NCBI GenBank assembly: GCA_016748015.1
Contig: JAAOMT010000502.1
Coordinates: 438,519 to 502,518, forward strand
Direction: 5' to 3'
Length of the DNA: 64,000 nt
Origin: Geosiphon pyriformis
Taxonomy: Eukaryota > Glomeromycota > Glomeromycetes > Archaeosporales > Geosiphonaceae
Of this stretch, positions 53,241 through 64,000 are shown in pieces (positions within the stretch are counted from its first letter, which is position 1; every line of letters starts with the position of its first letter). A program made the translations under genes and the position numbers. The notes beneath the pieces are model-generated. The model ran no database searches, was not told where the DNA came from, and saw only the letters and a list, made by a program, of their open reading frames with translations.

Positions 53241-53969
53241 CAAGCACTCGTTGATAATGACTGGTTGTTCAAAACCAACACAGTACTTAACTGAAACATC
53301 CAAGAACTGCAGCTTAATTAAAATGGCCACCACACATGTGTGCCAACCACTTGTGGTCATTTCAAGACCATTACCAATGACAAGCTGCTTATCAAATTGG
53401 AAGAAGAAGAAAAAAAACCTACTTGGAAAGCCTACTAAGTTTCATGAACTAACATTGAGCACAACAAGTTATCATTAGTACTTTTCTGAAATAACAAAGA
53501 GAAAGAAAAGGAAGAAAATGTAGCAGAAAAAAACACCATTACCAAAAAGATAATTAGTGGCTGGGAAAAATCCTACTCACACAAGTCACTGAAACAACTG
53601 CCATATATCTTACTCAAATACCAAGATTATGACAAGAAACTTTTTTCTATGGAAGCTTGGATTGTGCTCAACAAAGATTACTGAACACAAACCTACTATT
53701 ACTGCAAGTCATGTTACAAAAAACAGTATGGCTATCTAAAATGACAAGGCAAGTGGGACAACAAACTATGTCTCACTTGTGGGGAACAGTTGCTCAACAA
53801 AGGAATGTGAAATGATATTCCTAGTCGAAGAGAAATGTATGACACTTTGTGCCAGTACATGATTCTTATAAGCAACTGGATCAGTCATGGCACTCTTATT
53901 ACTGCAGTCTGGTATTGAGCAATAACTTGTTTGGATGGTTATTCACACAATAAAAACGAGATCTAACAG

Positions 53970-54815
53970 ATGACAAATGCCAAAGTTGAAAGAGCCACAC
54001 CCAGCAAAATATTGGAAATCAAAAATAATTCTTTAGAACCAGTTGATATCATTCTTATTCCAAACCCTAATGCTTTTCTCGACATAGAAACAGGCCCAAA
54101 AGAGTTTCATGAGCACTATCAAAATTTGGCACAAACAAAAGAAGAGCAAAAACAGCATTTGGAAGAAATAAATACTCAATTATGTGACTACTGTTTGATT
54201 CCATATGACTTTCAATATTGTAATAAATGTGATTTCATTTACAATCCACTACCATGCATAATCTACACAATTCCAAAAGAGGAAGAACCAATCAACAGCT
54301 GCACATCAGAATCAGAATCAATTTTCAATCTTGATTCAAACTCTGACAATGACAATAATAAAAACAACAGTTCTAGCTCTATGCAAATTGGCAATAACAA
54401 TACTAACAATTTGAACTTAGATTCAAACTCCAAACAATACATTGCACTTCCTGATCTCTCTAAGGAGCAAGAACTCAGATGGTTCAGTAACAACAATAAA
54501 AGTATTATGCCAGAACATGCAAATAATACTGATGCCAGGTTTGATTTAAAATATCCAGAGAAAGACACTATTAAATTGGAACCATATTTGTGCACATGTA
54601 TTGATCTCAAAGTAGCATTAGAAATCCCAGCAACAACAATAGTTCAACTAGCATTTAGAAGTAATTTAGCAAAAAAGGGAATTAACATCAGAGGAAGAAT
54701 AATTGATACAGGATATGTAGAAAATATTGTTGCAATGCTACAAAATGACTCAGAAAAGGCCTACATTATAGAGCCAAACAAAAAAATAGCACAGACAATA
54801 TTTTCCTCTGATTAA
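53970..54815 (+). CDS. Gypsy A linker protein between protease and RT, 281 codons open
   Basis: This is the longest uninterrupted frame in the decayed element. It contains a Cys cluster CDYCLIPYDFQYCNKCDF (about residues 72-89) that looks like a CxxC..CxxC zinc site, an acidic/Asn/Ser-rich middle (ESESIFNLDSNSDNDNNKNN) and a C-terminal part ending AFRSNLAKKGINIRGRIIDT and YIIEPNKKIAQTIF. The end resembles the dUTPase-like fold found in some retroelement polyproteins (the GI.IRGRIID and later blocks), but I offer that only as a possibility. It is probably a segment of the original polyprotein, so its ATG need not be a real start. Confidence 0.55.
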   Translation: MTNAKVERATPSKILEIKNNSLEPVDIILIPNPNAFLDIETGPKEFHEHYQNLAQTKEEQKQHLEEINTQLCDYCLIPYDFQYCNKCDFIYNPLPCIIYTIPKEEEPINSCTSESESIFNLDSNSDNDNNKNNSSSSMQIGNNNTNNLNLDSNSKQYIALPDLSKEQELRWFSNNNKSIMPEHANNTDARFDLKYPEKDTIKLEPYLCTCIDLKVALEIPATTIVQLAFRSNLAKKGINIRGRIIDTGYVENIVAMLQNDSEKAYIIEPNKKIAQTIFSSD

Positions 54816-54834
54816 AATAGCCCAATTAGTATCA

Positions 54835-57800
54835 ATGAGAAACTGGGAAGAATTAGGGATTACAGCTAGAGGGATACAAGATTTCAGATATATGAATAGA
54901 ATAGATATATCAGTCAATATGGCAGAGAAAGAAGTTGTTGACAAAGGAGAAATTATTTTTACCCATCAATCAATCTTCATTATACTATATAATCAGTACA
55001 TAGTAGTCATAAAGAAAAAAATAAAGGATCAGATTCAGATTTTTGAGACAGAAGCAACACTTTGTGAATTAAAAGAGATTGAATTAGTCAATCTACACAT
55101 ACCAGCCAAAAACTAGAGTTACATCAAAATTTCCATTTACAACAACATGAAAAACACCATTGAGATACCAAAAAGAACTATTATTGAATAATTAACCTCC
55201 AAAATTGAAGAACAATCACCAAAACTCATTCCAGACTTTTCACAACTATGTGAATATATAGATATTACATCTCAAACAATATATGGACAAGAAAAATGTT
55301 ATCTGCTCCAATCAGAACAATTGGAACAGATGAACATAAAAAATTTAGACTCACTACAATATATGTAGCTTAAGATATTATTCAACAACTTCAATAATAT
55401 TTTTGCCAGTGAAAAACAAATTTGGCAGAACTAATATCATTCAACATCAAATAAAACCTGGAGATATAATGTCAATTAAGCAAAGAGCATACAGAGTATT
55501 ACCAGCCAGTTATGAAATCATTTGTTAAGAAATCAATTAAATGCTTGACAACAGGCTAATTAGCCATCAATAAGTTTATGGTCATCACTGGTGATACTAG
55601 TCCATAAGAAAAATAGAAAAATCTGCTTTTGTGTGGATTACTGAAAACTGAATGGAGTAACCAAAGGAGATAACTACCCAACACCAAAAATCCAAGAGCT
55701 GTTCGATGCTTTTGAAGAAAAAAAATAGTTTTCAACTTTAAACTTAGATAATGATTACTGGCAAGTAGCCATAAAACCAGAAGACAAGGAGGAAATGACT
55801 TTTACAACTCGAGAAAGAAATTTCGAATTTGAAGTGATACCATTTGGCTTGATAAATGCTTCAGCCACATTTCAATGGCTTATGGAAATTGTCTATATGA
55901 GACTGCTATGGAAATTAGTAGTCATATATCTGAATGACACTAATGTGTTCTCAAAAACATTTGATGATTATCTACATTATCTTTAACAAGTATTTGAAAG
56001 ACTTAGATGAGCAGGATTGAAATTAAATGCAAACAAATGCTTTTTTAGAAAAACAGAGCTAAAATTCTTGAGACATGTTGTGAGCAAAGATGGAATCAAA
56101 ATGAATCCAGACAAAATTAAGATAGTTAAAAACTTTTTAGTACTCACCAACTTGACAGAATTAAGAGCATTCTTGGGATTTGCTGAATACTACTGCCACT
56201 TCATTAAAGACTTTTCCAAAATAGCTCAACTACTATATCAACTTTAAACAAAGAATACCAAATACAAATAGACTGAAATCCAACAAAAAGCCTTTAATAT
56301 ATTAAAAAGAAAGCTTATTCAAGCCCCAGTATTAATTTATTCAGACCACAACAAACCATTCATTATTACCACTGATGCATCTTGACAAGCTTTGGGAGCA
56401 GTAATATCTCAAAAAAGACCAGATAAATAAAAACACTTAGTAGCTTATGCCAACAGAAGCTTAAGTTCAGCTGAAAAAAAACTATAGAACTCTAGCATTG
56501 GAACACTTAGCTATCTATTGGGCTGTCACCAAATGAAAAAAATACTTGAATCAAAAATTTGATGTGTATACTGATCACAAAGAATTGACTTCAATCCAGA
56601 AGCAAAAATTTGGAGATAATTGTCATACCAGATAGAAAATAGATCTTTCCTTATTTAACTATACAGTAAATTATAAAAAAGGAAAAGAAAACAGAAATGC
56701 CAACAGTTTGTCATAAATGAAAAAAATCTAAAAACATTTTAACCCAAAAATATAACAAAAAATAAATATACAAAAATATTAACAACTCCAACATTATATA
56801 AATATACAATTGTTCAAGAAGAAATTATCTCAAAAAGAACAAAACAACATAAAACAACAATCAAAATATTTTATTAAATATTAAAATATACTTTACCAGA
56901 AGTATAAAAGAAATCCAAATCAATTAACTAGAGTAATTACAAAACCAGAAAAAGAGACAATATTATTTAACATATACTTAAATCCAACAACAGAATATTT
57001 TCATAAAGAAGCAACCATAGAAAGAATCAGAAAAAAATATTATTGGCCATCAATATATTCAAACATCATCCAATATGTTCAAAATTGTGATGCTTGTCAG
57101 AGAAGAAAAAGAACAAAATCCAGTAAACTATTAAGACCAATTAAAGTGAGACAACCATTCAATCACATTGGAATTGACTTAATTAGACCATTAACCATAA
57201 CCAGCAGAGACAACAAATATATTGTAGTAGTCATAAATTATCTTACTAAATGGCCAGAAGCAAAAGCCATTCAAAGAGCAAATGCAGAATTCATTGCCAA
57301 ATTCATTCATCAAGATTTGATCTGTTGACATGAATGTCTAAAAGAATTATTATCAGATGAAAAAACTCACTTTGTGAATAGAACATTAGCAGAACTAAGT
57401 CAAAGATTTGGAATCAAAAGACCATTATCATCACTATACCATCTACAAACAAATGAGTTAGCTGAAAAGTTTAATAAAACATTGTGTAAAGCAATTGCCA
57501 AAATTAGCCAAGATCAGCCAAGAAAACCAGAACAAATGGGATTTGATTATACTATTAGTATTATTTGCTTATTGGACAATGAAACAAGACACTACACAAG
57601 CAATACTATTTGAGTTAGTATATGATAGAACAGCAACATTACCAGTTAAGATAAAAGTCAAAACCTATCCAACAGAACTAATAACAGAAGAAAATTTTCA
57701 AAGAACATTGTTGAAAAGAACATATAACTTAATGGAAACACTAGAAAACAAATAGCAAAGAACAGTTGATAACATTCAAAAGTCACAAGAAAAACAAAAA

Positions 57801-58180
57801 AAAAGACATGATAACCAACTATCAGATAAACCAGTTGAATTCAAGATTAGAGACAAAGTACTTTTACATCATACCAAAATGAAAAAACAATGGAATAGAA
57901 AATTTGACTCCAAATAAGATGAACCATTTTACATAGAAGAAATTCTAGGAAATAGAGCTTATAAATTAAAATAGAACAACAAAATCTTAGCCAAAGTAGC
58001 ACATAATAATCAACTGAAACCATATTACCATATAGTGTCATTATCCATCAGTAATATTCCACAATTAGGAGTACAAAAACTACTAGTTTAACCAGATGAG
58101 ATTTCACAAAATTTGGAACCAATAGTAGTTATTGAACCAAACACATCAAATTGAACAACCAAAAGAGTATATAAAGACAT
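54835..58180 (+). pseudogene. Gypsy A pol: reverse transcriptase, RNase H, integrase
   Basis: RT: GRTNIIQHQIKPGD (about 55,425), FCVDY-stop-KLN (55,627-55,653; TGA at 55,642 where Arg is usual), FSTLNLDNDYWQVAIKP (55,729-55,779), FGLINASATFQWLM and the active site YLND (55,927-55,938) instead of YLDD. Thumb/connection: LRAFLGFAEYYCHFIKDFSK. RNase H: ITTDAS-stop-QALGAVISQKRPDK (about 56,365-56,427), VYTDHKELT. Integrase: zinc region ERIRKKYYWP..CDACQRRK (first His of HHCC now Tyr), core IGIDLIRPL, INYLTKWPEAKAI, LSDEKTHFVNR and LAEKFNKTL, so the DDE residues survive. A C-terminal PFYIEEILGNRAYKLK block (about 57,929-57,970) follows. Frame changes and many stops make it non-functional. Confidence 0.92.
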
Positions 58181-58843
58181 GATATATGTGACAAAAACAA
58201 CAAAGAAAAATGAAAATATCAGAGTATATTCACACTTTAGCTTAACAATTGTTTTAGGCTTTAAGTCAACAACAAGTAAACATAGAAATTATCATTAACA
58301 ACCAAACAATCTGTTATTGAAACACCAAACAAAAAGGGAAAAGTACATTATACCAGCAACCACAGAAACAATTAATAAACTGGTCAGATAAAATAGTAGA
58401 GAAAGTAAAAAACACTTTTGGAAAGATAACCATTATTATTCCAACAAAAAAACTGACAAAAGAAAATTGGAACCAATAGATAGACTAACTTCCAATTCCA
58501 TACTGCTACTATTAATTGGAATAAAAAGTAGATATTCAAAAGTTATATCTTGATAAATCCAAGAGAATCTTTAATCAAGAAATAGTCTGGAACATTAAAG
58601 ACATTATTGGAAAAAAAACAAACTTGACATTAGACATCAAGACTATTTATCGACTACACACTATATTTTAAAACTACTCAGAAGTATTGTTATATTCTGA
58701 CATAGAAACAATAACTATCAATCAATGGAGAAGAATGAACAACTCACAAATTGAAGAAATAAAGAGTAGAATGGAACAGATGCTACTTGAAAAAGAAGTA
58801 TTTGATATAATTCAAAATAAAAATTTTGATGGAGCTCAATATT
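58181..58843 (+). other. Gypsy A 3' internal region
   Basis: Downstream of integrase are broken frames without recognised motifs. They may be the C-terminus of pol or an extra reading frame. The stretch ends in the polypurine tract. Confidence 0.4.
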
Positions 58844-58858
58844 AAAAGGAGGAGATAA
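58844..58858 (+). promoter_or_regulatory. Polypurine tract of gypsy A
   Basis: AAAAGGAGGAGATAA lies directly before the 3' LTR start TGTTAT; it primes plus-strand DNA synthesis in LTR elements. Confidence 0.8.
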
Positions 58859-59661
58859 TGTTATTTATAAAAAAGAAAACAGATATAAAAAATAGTAGAC
58901 CAATAAAAAAGTAGTAATTAGCATGTAAACACATTGCTCAGCAATGTGGAGCAATGTCAGAAATCATGGCACATTGCTCAAAAAATCATAGCACATTACT
59001 CGAAAATGTAAGCAATTTTATAGAACATTAATTATGTATATATAGTGGTAGCATTAGAAGAAGAAAAGACAGACCTTTCAGTTTAGATTTGATCTAAGCA
59101 ACCTTCCACATCACAAATATCAATAAATAATTATTTAATATCTCAAATTCACTCCACACTATCAACACTTTATGTTGATAATAATTGATACTTAATCTTA
59201 CTAGAATAATAACTTTTGATTATAGCTATTAATAAGATATTAACATTTATTGTCTTGACTTATTTCTTTATTTTTCTTTTATTTTCTTTCTTTTCTTTTG
59301 CTTTGTTATTTTTTTTTATTAACTAATTGATTAAAAAGTAAAAGCACTAAGTTATTAATGTCACAGATAACCTAGTAAAAAACCCAGAAATAAGGGTATA
59401 AGATTTATAAATTAATGGATAGCTTACTAGAAGGGCATGACTGCCAGAATAAACTGGCCACTATGTTAAAGACAGAAATTGGGAAAACAACTTGAAAAAT
59501 CAATCAAAGCCAACCATAGTGAATCTCTGTTTATTATACAAAGGACTTAACCAAAACTTTCAGATCATAAAAATCTTCAGAAACCAACATCATTATATCA
59601 ACTGAGTACCAAGTTATAAATTTGTTATTTGCTTTGAGATCCCAAATAATTATCTGTAACA
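58859..59661 (+). repeat. 3' LTR of gypsy A
   Basis: 803 bases, homologous throughout to the 5' LTR, with some indels. Compared stretches (50,187-50,252 with 59,198-59,263; 50,545-50,640 with 59,555-59,650) differ by transitions only, as far as read by eye. Confidence 0.92.
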
Positions 59662-61340
59662 CTGTTTAACTAAACTTAAATTAGCAAAAGCACTAATATA
59701 AAAACCTAAAATTATGAATGAAATTTTACTCTTAAATAAAAACCAAATAAAAATAAGTTAACTAAGAACTTCCTTTATTTTCAAACATATTAAGCCAGAG
59801 AACTGTCTATAATTATTGTTATATTAGTTTCAAAAAAAATTTTATCCAAATTTGATGTAAAAACATATATCTTACTAAATTTGTTTACAATTTACAGCTT
59901 AATACTAGATCTTAATTTTGTTTTCATAATAATTAAAACCATATTTTTTAAATTTACATATTAGTAAACAACATTTTTCTGCATAATAAAAACATTAATA
60001 CTTCAAGTATTACATGTAGCAATTTTTTAAACTAACTTAATTATTAATAAAAAAAATGCTCAAGTCCAACTCAATATTTTTTATTTTGGTTAGCAAATTT
60101 ATAACCATTTCTGACAAATTATTTATATTGTCTTCCAACTTAAAGACAACTAATAAATCAAAAAACTTTGCCTTTATAACAGTTTTATTACTTGTAACTA
60201 TACTTAAATTCTTACTTATTATTATATCTGCTTTTTAATTTTATAATAAAGAAATTATCAATGGTTAATATTCAAGACTAAACTAAAAAACTGTTGATTC
60301 AAGTGTATTTTATCTCTTAATTAATTTATTAATTTGTTTTATAAAATTGATAAGACAACACTTAAAAGCAGCAAACTTATTATTTATTTTCAATATAATT
60401 AGTAAAAAAAACATTATTTCTGAAAAAAAGCCAATCTTTAAAAAACTATTTTGCACAAAAAAAGAAAAAAACAAAGAACTATCAACAATTTAAACTTAAG
60501 TTTTACTATCAAAAAAGACTAAACAAGCTATTAAAATCTGTTTTTTTTATATATGTTTGATTCTGTAATAAAACTAGTTTTTTGCTATAGCTATTTAAAT
60601 TTTTATTATTAAAACATATAATAAAAACATAACTAAATTGTTTATACTAAGTATAAACAACTAATAATAAATCAACTTAATACAAATTTACATCCTTAAA
60701 AACTAAAGTAAAACCAATAACAGTCTTTTTTAATATTTCATTAGCAAAACAAACAATTATATATCTGTTATATTCATATATACTTAGATTACAGTCAATA
60801 AAACAAGTTTTTTCACCATATTATTACAGATTAAAATAACAAGCTAACAGATAGCAAGAGAAAACAGAATTGTAAAGTAATAGAATTAATTAAAGAGAAT
60901 TCAATTTCAATAAGCAAATTAAATAAATATAGATTCAATGTGCAAGATTGGTCTTATAAAATATTTCAGTCACTATTCTTTTCAAAAAATAACTAAAAAA
61001 TTTAAAAGTAAAAGAATAGTTTGTACTATCAACAAATAATAACACACTGGTATAATTCTATGCCTTATATTGGTACTTTTAAAATTCAATATCAGATATT
61101 AAATATGCTTTTTAGTTATGTTTTATTTAATAATCTTTAAATACTATAATTATACAAGTCAGAAAAAAAATTGATAAATGCCAACAAGTAATTTTTTATT
61201 CCAAAATGTTCAGATACTTAAAGATAAGGAAAGAGAAATTAGCAAAAAAATAAAAATTAAGATAAAATTGCTATTTTATTTTTCAGTTTTCTTTGATTCT
61301 TATATTTTTTTTACAATTAAGAGATTTATTATTTATATAG
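59662..61340 (-). mobile_element. LINE 5'-side segment, right of gypsy A
   Basis: CpG-poor and AT-rich like the other LINE pieces. A clear minus-strand frame lies at about 60,050-60,240 (VVFKLEDNINNLSEMVINLL), with hydrophilic helix-like composition. It is assigned to the interrupted LINE because gypsy A's target duplication places it next to 49,829 before insertion. No endonuclease motif was recognised, and frame continuity across the A junction is not preserved, so this part of the assignment is weak. Confidence 0.4.
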
Positions 61341-61354
61341 CTATTGAAAGTAGT

Positions 61355-61487
61355 TAATAATTAAGTCAACAATTAAATCAATGATCAGAACAATAATTAG
61401 ATCAATAATCAGGTTATTAATCAGATTAATGATTAAGTTAATAATTAAGTCAACAGTTAGATCATTGATCAGATTAATAATTACTAT
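61355..61487. repeat. Imperfect tandem repeat, about 12-base periodicity
   Basis: Runs of variants of ATTAGATCAATAATCAG and ATTAAGTCAACA repeat about ten times, containing TGATCA/TTGATC cores. No gene is seen in it. It lies between the LINE segment and gypsy D. Confidence 0.7.
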
Positions 61488-64000
61488 TTAAAAATAAAAT
61501 AGCTAATACATGTGATAACTAATATAAAATATGGGTTTTAATTATAATATTATCTTCTTCAAAAAAATTGAGCTTTGGTAAAATCAAGTTATTTATAAAA
61601 TAATCTATTTGAAAGGTTTTGTCTAATTTAAAACTAACTAGTTTATTGAAATCTTATGTAAATAAGATATATAGTATTTAAGATAAAATAAGTTTTGTAT
61701 CCAAAAGATTATATCTTTGTATAAAAGTTTTGACTCTTTTAGTAATAGTCAAAATTCTTAAGATATCTAATTGTATAATACCCAGAATTTCTATTTGTAT
61801 CTCTGAAGTTGTTTTCTTCATGAGTTTCATATTTTCTATGATTTTTCTAAGATGATTCATAAAGTTTTAGTTGCCTTTTATATGACAAGTTTTTGTCTAT
61901 AAATAAAATTTTCTTAATTGTTTTTTCAATTGTAATAAAAAATAAGAGTATTACTGCTGTTATACTTTTTAGCAGATATTTATCTATTTTATTACCAATT
62001 TTTTTTCTTTTGCTAATGGTTTTCTTTGGTCTAATAATAATATGTGTTCTATTGTTATCAGTTATAGTGGTTTGTTATTCAATAGTTAAAGTAGTATTTG
62101 GATTGTTTTTAATCCAATACTCATGGAGAGTATAAAAGATGTTTTAAATATTTTGATCTAAGAAATAATTGTTCATGTTAATTGAAAATATCTTTGTTTT
62201 GAAAATAATGCATTTATTTATACTTGATTTTTGTTGATTATTTGAGTTAATATTATCACAACAGATAACCAATCAAGTCATTTGTAATATTTTTTGAATT
62301 GTATACCATAAACAGAGTAATTATTAAAGATTTTTCTATATTGATCTTGTAAAATATAAAAACCATTGTTTAAAACTTTGTTAACTATAAAGAGTTTTTT
62401 TTACCAGCTAGAAAACTTATTATTATAGATATTGTCTCTGTCTAAACAATATTCTAAAACTAGGTTACTAATACTTAAAGAAAGTATTTTATAAGTTTTC
62501 TTCTTCTTAAACTTTTTTTGAAACTGTTTTATCTTTTCAAAAGCTATTATTCATGCTTCTACCAAAAAATTAAGAATAGTATCAAGTCTTCTTTGCAAAA
62601 TATTTTTGTAATTTTTTATTGTGATTTTTTTAAAGAGTATTATCTCAATATTATTTTTTATTGGTAAAATTGCTATTTATTCATAGAATAGATAAAAAAG
62701 TTTATAACTGGTTATGTCATGATCCAGGCTTACAAGCAAACAAAGCTAAAGACAATATTTTGTCTTATAAGTTTGTTTTTTTACTGGTTTTAGTTAATGT
62801 TTTACATATAGTTTTATTGAAACATTCTATTAGACTATTTGTTTGAGGATGATAAGAAGAAAAGAGTTTATGATATATTCTCATTTTTCTACAAAGTTTT
62901 TTAACCAGTGTACTAAAAAAACTCTTCTTCTGTTAGATAAAAGTTTTTTGGAACAGCTATGATGGCAAATAATATTTTCATAAATAAAATTGACTATGTA
63001 AACTACTGTTTGGTCTGAAGTGGCTTTTGCTTCTATCTACTTTGTAAGATAGTTAGTAGCTGTGATAATATATCTATTGTCATTAGGAGTTACTGTTAAA
63101 AGTCTAACAATATCTATACCAATTCTGTTAAATAGTTAACCAATAGAAATTGGATAAATACTTTCTTTGTGATTGGGTTTTTTTCTTCTTTAACAGATAT
63201 TACAGATTTTGATATATTCAGCAATATCTTTTCTTAAGATAGACTAATAATAGCAAACTAAAGTTTTCTAAATTGTTTTTGTTTTTTCAAAGTGTTCAAC
63301 TAATGAATCAATATGTATGTTATAGATCATAATTTCTTTTTCTTCAAATCTAATAACTCTCTAGAAGTGGTCAGAATTTTTTTTATAAAGTTGGTTCTGG
63401 CAAATCAAATAAAAATTTGATTGTTTGCACAAATATTTTCTTTGCTGTCAAGTATAATTCAGTGAGTATTGTCTTTTACTCAAAAATTCTATTAGTGCAG
63501 AATAGTTGTCCAAGTATATTATTGTGTTTGGTTAAAGAGAAGTTACTAATAATTAAATTGATTTGGTTTGTGAAGATTGTACTATCACTGAATAATAAGT
63601 CTGAAAAGAACATTGGCATTTTAATAATTTGTTCTTTTGTGATGTTAAATATTATAGTCAAATTTATTCAGATGAAATATTTAGCAAGTTATTTGTTTGT
63701 GTTTCAGCTTTTTTTTGTTGTGTAGCCAAACCAAAGCTTAATGATCTGTTACTACTAAAAACTTTATATCAAGAAGATATTTATCTCAATAACTAGTCTA
63801 AACTACTGCTAAGCATTTTTGTTCAGTAACTAAATAGTTTTGTTCTGCTGATAAGAGTGTTTTACTTGTATATACTATAGCATATTTCTTGCCATTTTTA
63901 TTTTTTTGTAAGAAAATAACACCAAGTTCATAACTAGATATATCAATATAAAAGATAAAAAATTGATTCAGATCAGATTACATAAGTATAGATTTTGTAA
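61488..64000 (-). mobile_element. Ty3/gypsy element D, decayed pol fragment running off the window
   Basis: On the minus strand an RNase H block is plain: FIFYIDISSYELGVIFLQKN (about 63,900-63,960), YAIVYTSKTLLSAEQNYLVT and LVVTDH (63,735-63,890). It is followed by integrase remnants: a zinc-region end SVISVKEEKNPITKK (about 63,170-63,215; the second Cys of CxxC replaced by Val), the core (FIYENII-like, about 62,965) and a YHPQTN..ERFN-like remnant (SSSNK-stop-SNRMFQ, about 62,815-62,850). Stops are frequent. RT lies beyond the right edge. Downstream (61,488-62,660) broken frames should include the rest of pol and perhaps an LTR, which I could not delimit. It differs from A and B, so it is a separate family. 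Confidence 0.8.

Larger units (their letters stand above)
49830..59661 (+). mobile_element. Ty3/gypsy LTR retrotransposon A, complete but decayed
   Basis: 9,832 bases with LTRs 49,830-50,651 and 58,859-59,661, both TGTTA..TAACA, and target duplication CTGT (49,826-49,829 and 59,662-59,665). The order is LTR, primer site, gag with zinc knuckle, aspartic protease, a long linker, RT, RNase H, integrase, polypurine tract, LTR: a Ty3/gypsy layout. Frames are broken by stops and some frameshifts. The stops tested correspond to conserved Gln, Trp or Arg, as from C-to-T or G-to-A changes. It is inserted in LINE sequence. Confidence 0.92.

Noticed and set aside
52285-54944. Minus-strand frames at 52,285-52,665, 52,787-53,233, 54,263-54,610 and 54,750-54,944
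   Set aside because: Shadows of gypsy A gag, protease, linker and RT-side coding sequence on the plus strand.
44070-58180. Reassigned stop codons (TAA/TAG as Gln, TGA as Trp) in the gypsy elements
   Set aside because: Stops also replace Arg, frames are broken by indels, catalytic Asp residues are lost, and the window's intact genes use standard stops. Directional C-to-T decay explains all of it.

Overview
The window looks like nuclear DNA of an arbuscular mycorrhizal fungus (Glomeromycotina), most like Rhizophagus. The base composition is extremely AT-rich, introns are short, the polyubiquitin is of fungal type, and there are a single-HMG-box protein, a decayed kinase of the expanded AMF type, an MGN..S-type SAM methyltransferase and several transposon classes typical of these genomes. 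The organism call is an inference from gene families I recognise; no search was run.

Layout, left half (1-37,400): genes are sparse in AT-rich DNA. A 5'-truncated, frameshifted class 3 lipase-like gene (1-834) is followed by an internally deleted Tc1/mariner element with both terminal inverted repeats (1,788-2,273) and an intact HMG-box gene (2,526-3,188). Next is a decayed Fanzor (eukaryotic TnpB relative) at 5,612-7,610 with a structured, relatively GC-rich stretch just downstream that could be its guide-RNA region. A two-exon, four-unit polyubiquitin gene lies on the minus strand (10,104-11,175). After about 10 kb of near-featureless AT-rich DNA comes a three-exon SAM-dependent methyltransferase gene (22,067-23,068, minus), another gene-poor stretch with microsatellites and two notable palindromes, and a protein kinase pseudogene (35,148-36,420, minus).

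Layout, right half (37,430-64,000): a nest of decayed retrotransposons. A minus-strand LINE is split by two complete Ty3/gypsy LTR elements, B (41,504-49,506, target duplication CTAT) and A (49,830-59,661, target duplication CTGT). Element B is itself split inside its integrase by a solo LTR, C (45,830-46,747, target duplication ATGT). A fourth element, D, is a minus-strand gypsy pol fragment running off the right edge. Taking element B and one CTAT copy out restores an open minus-strand frame across the junction.

The most unusual signal is how this block has decayed. CpG is almost absent. In the LTR stretches compared by eye, nearly all differences between paired LTRs are transitions. Premature stops sit where gypsy families have Gln, Trp or Arg, and key catalytic Asp residues have become Asn, all explicable by C-to-T changes on one strand or the other. 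This resembles RIP or intense methyl-cytosine deamination, in a lineage where I know of no established RIP.

Likely working genes in the window are few: the HMG-box protein, polyubiquitin and the methyltransferase. The rest is pseudogenes, mobile elements and AT-rich spacer.
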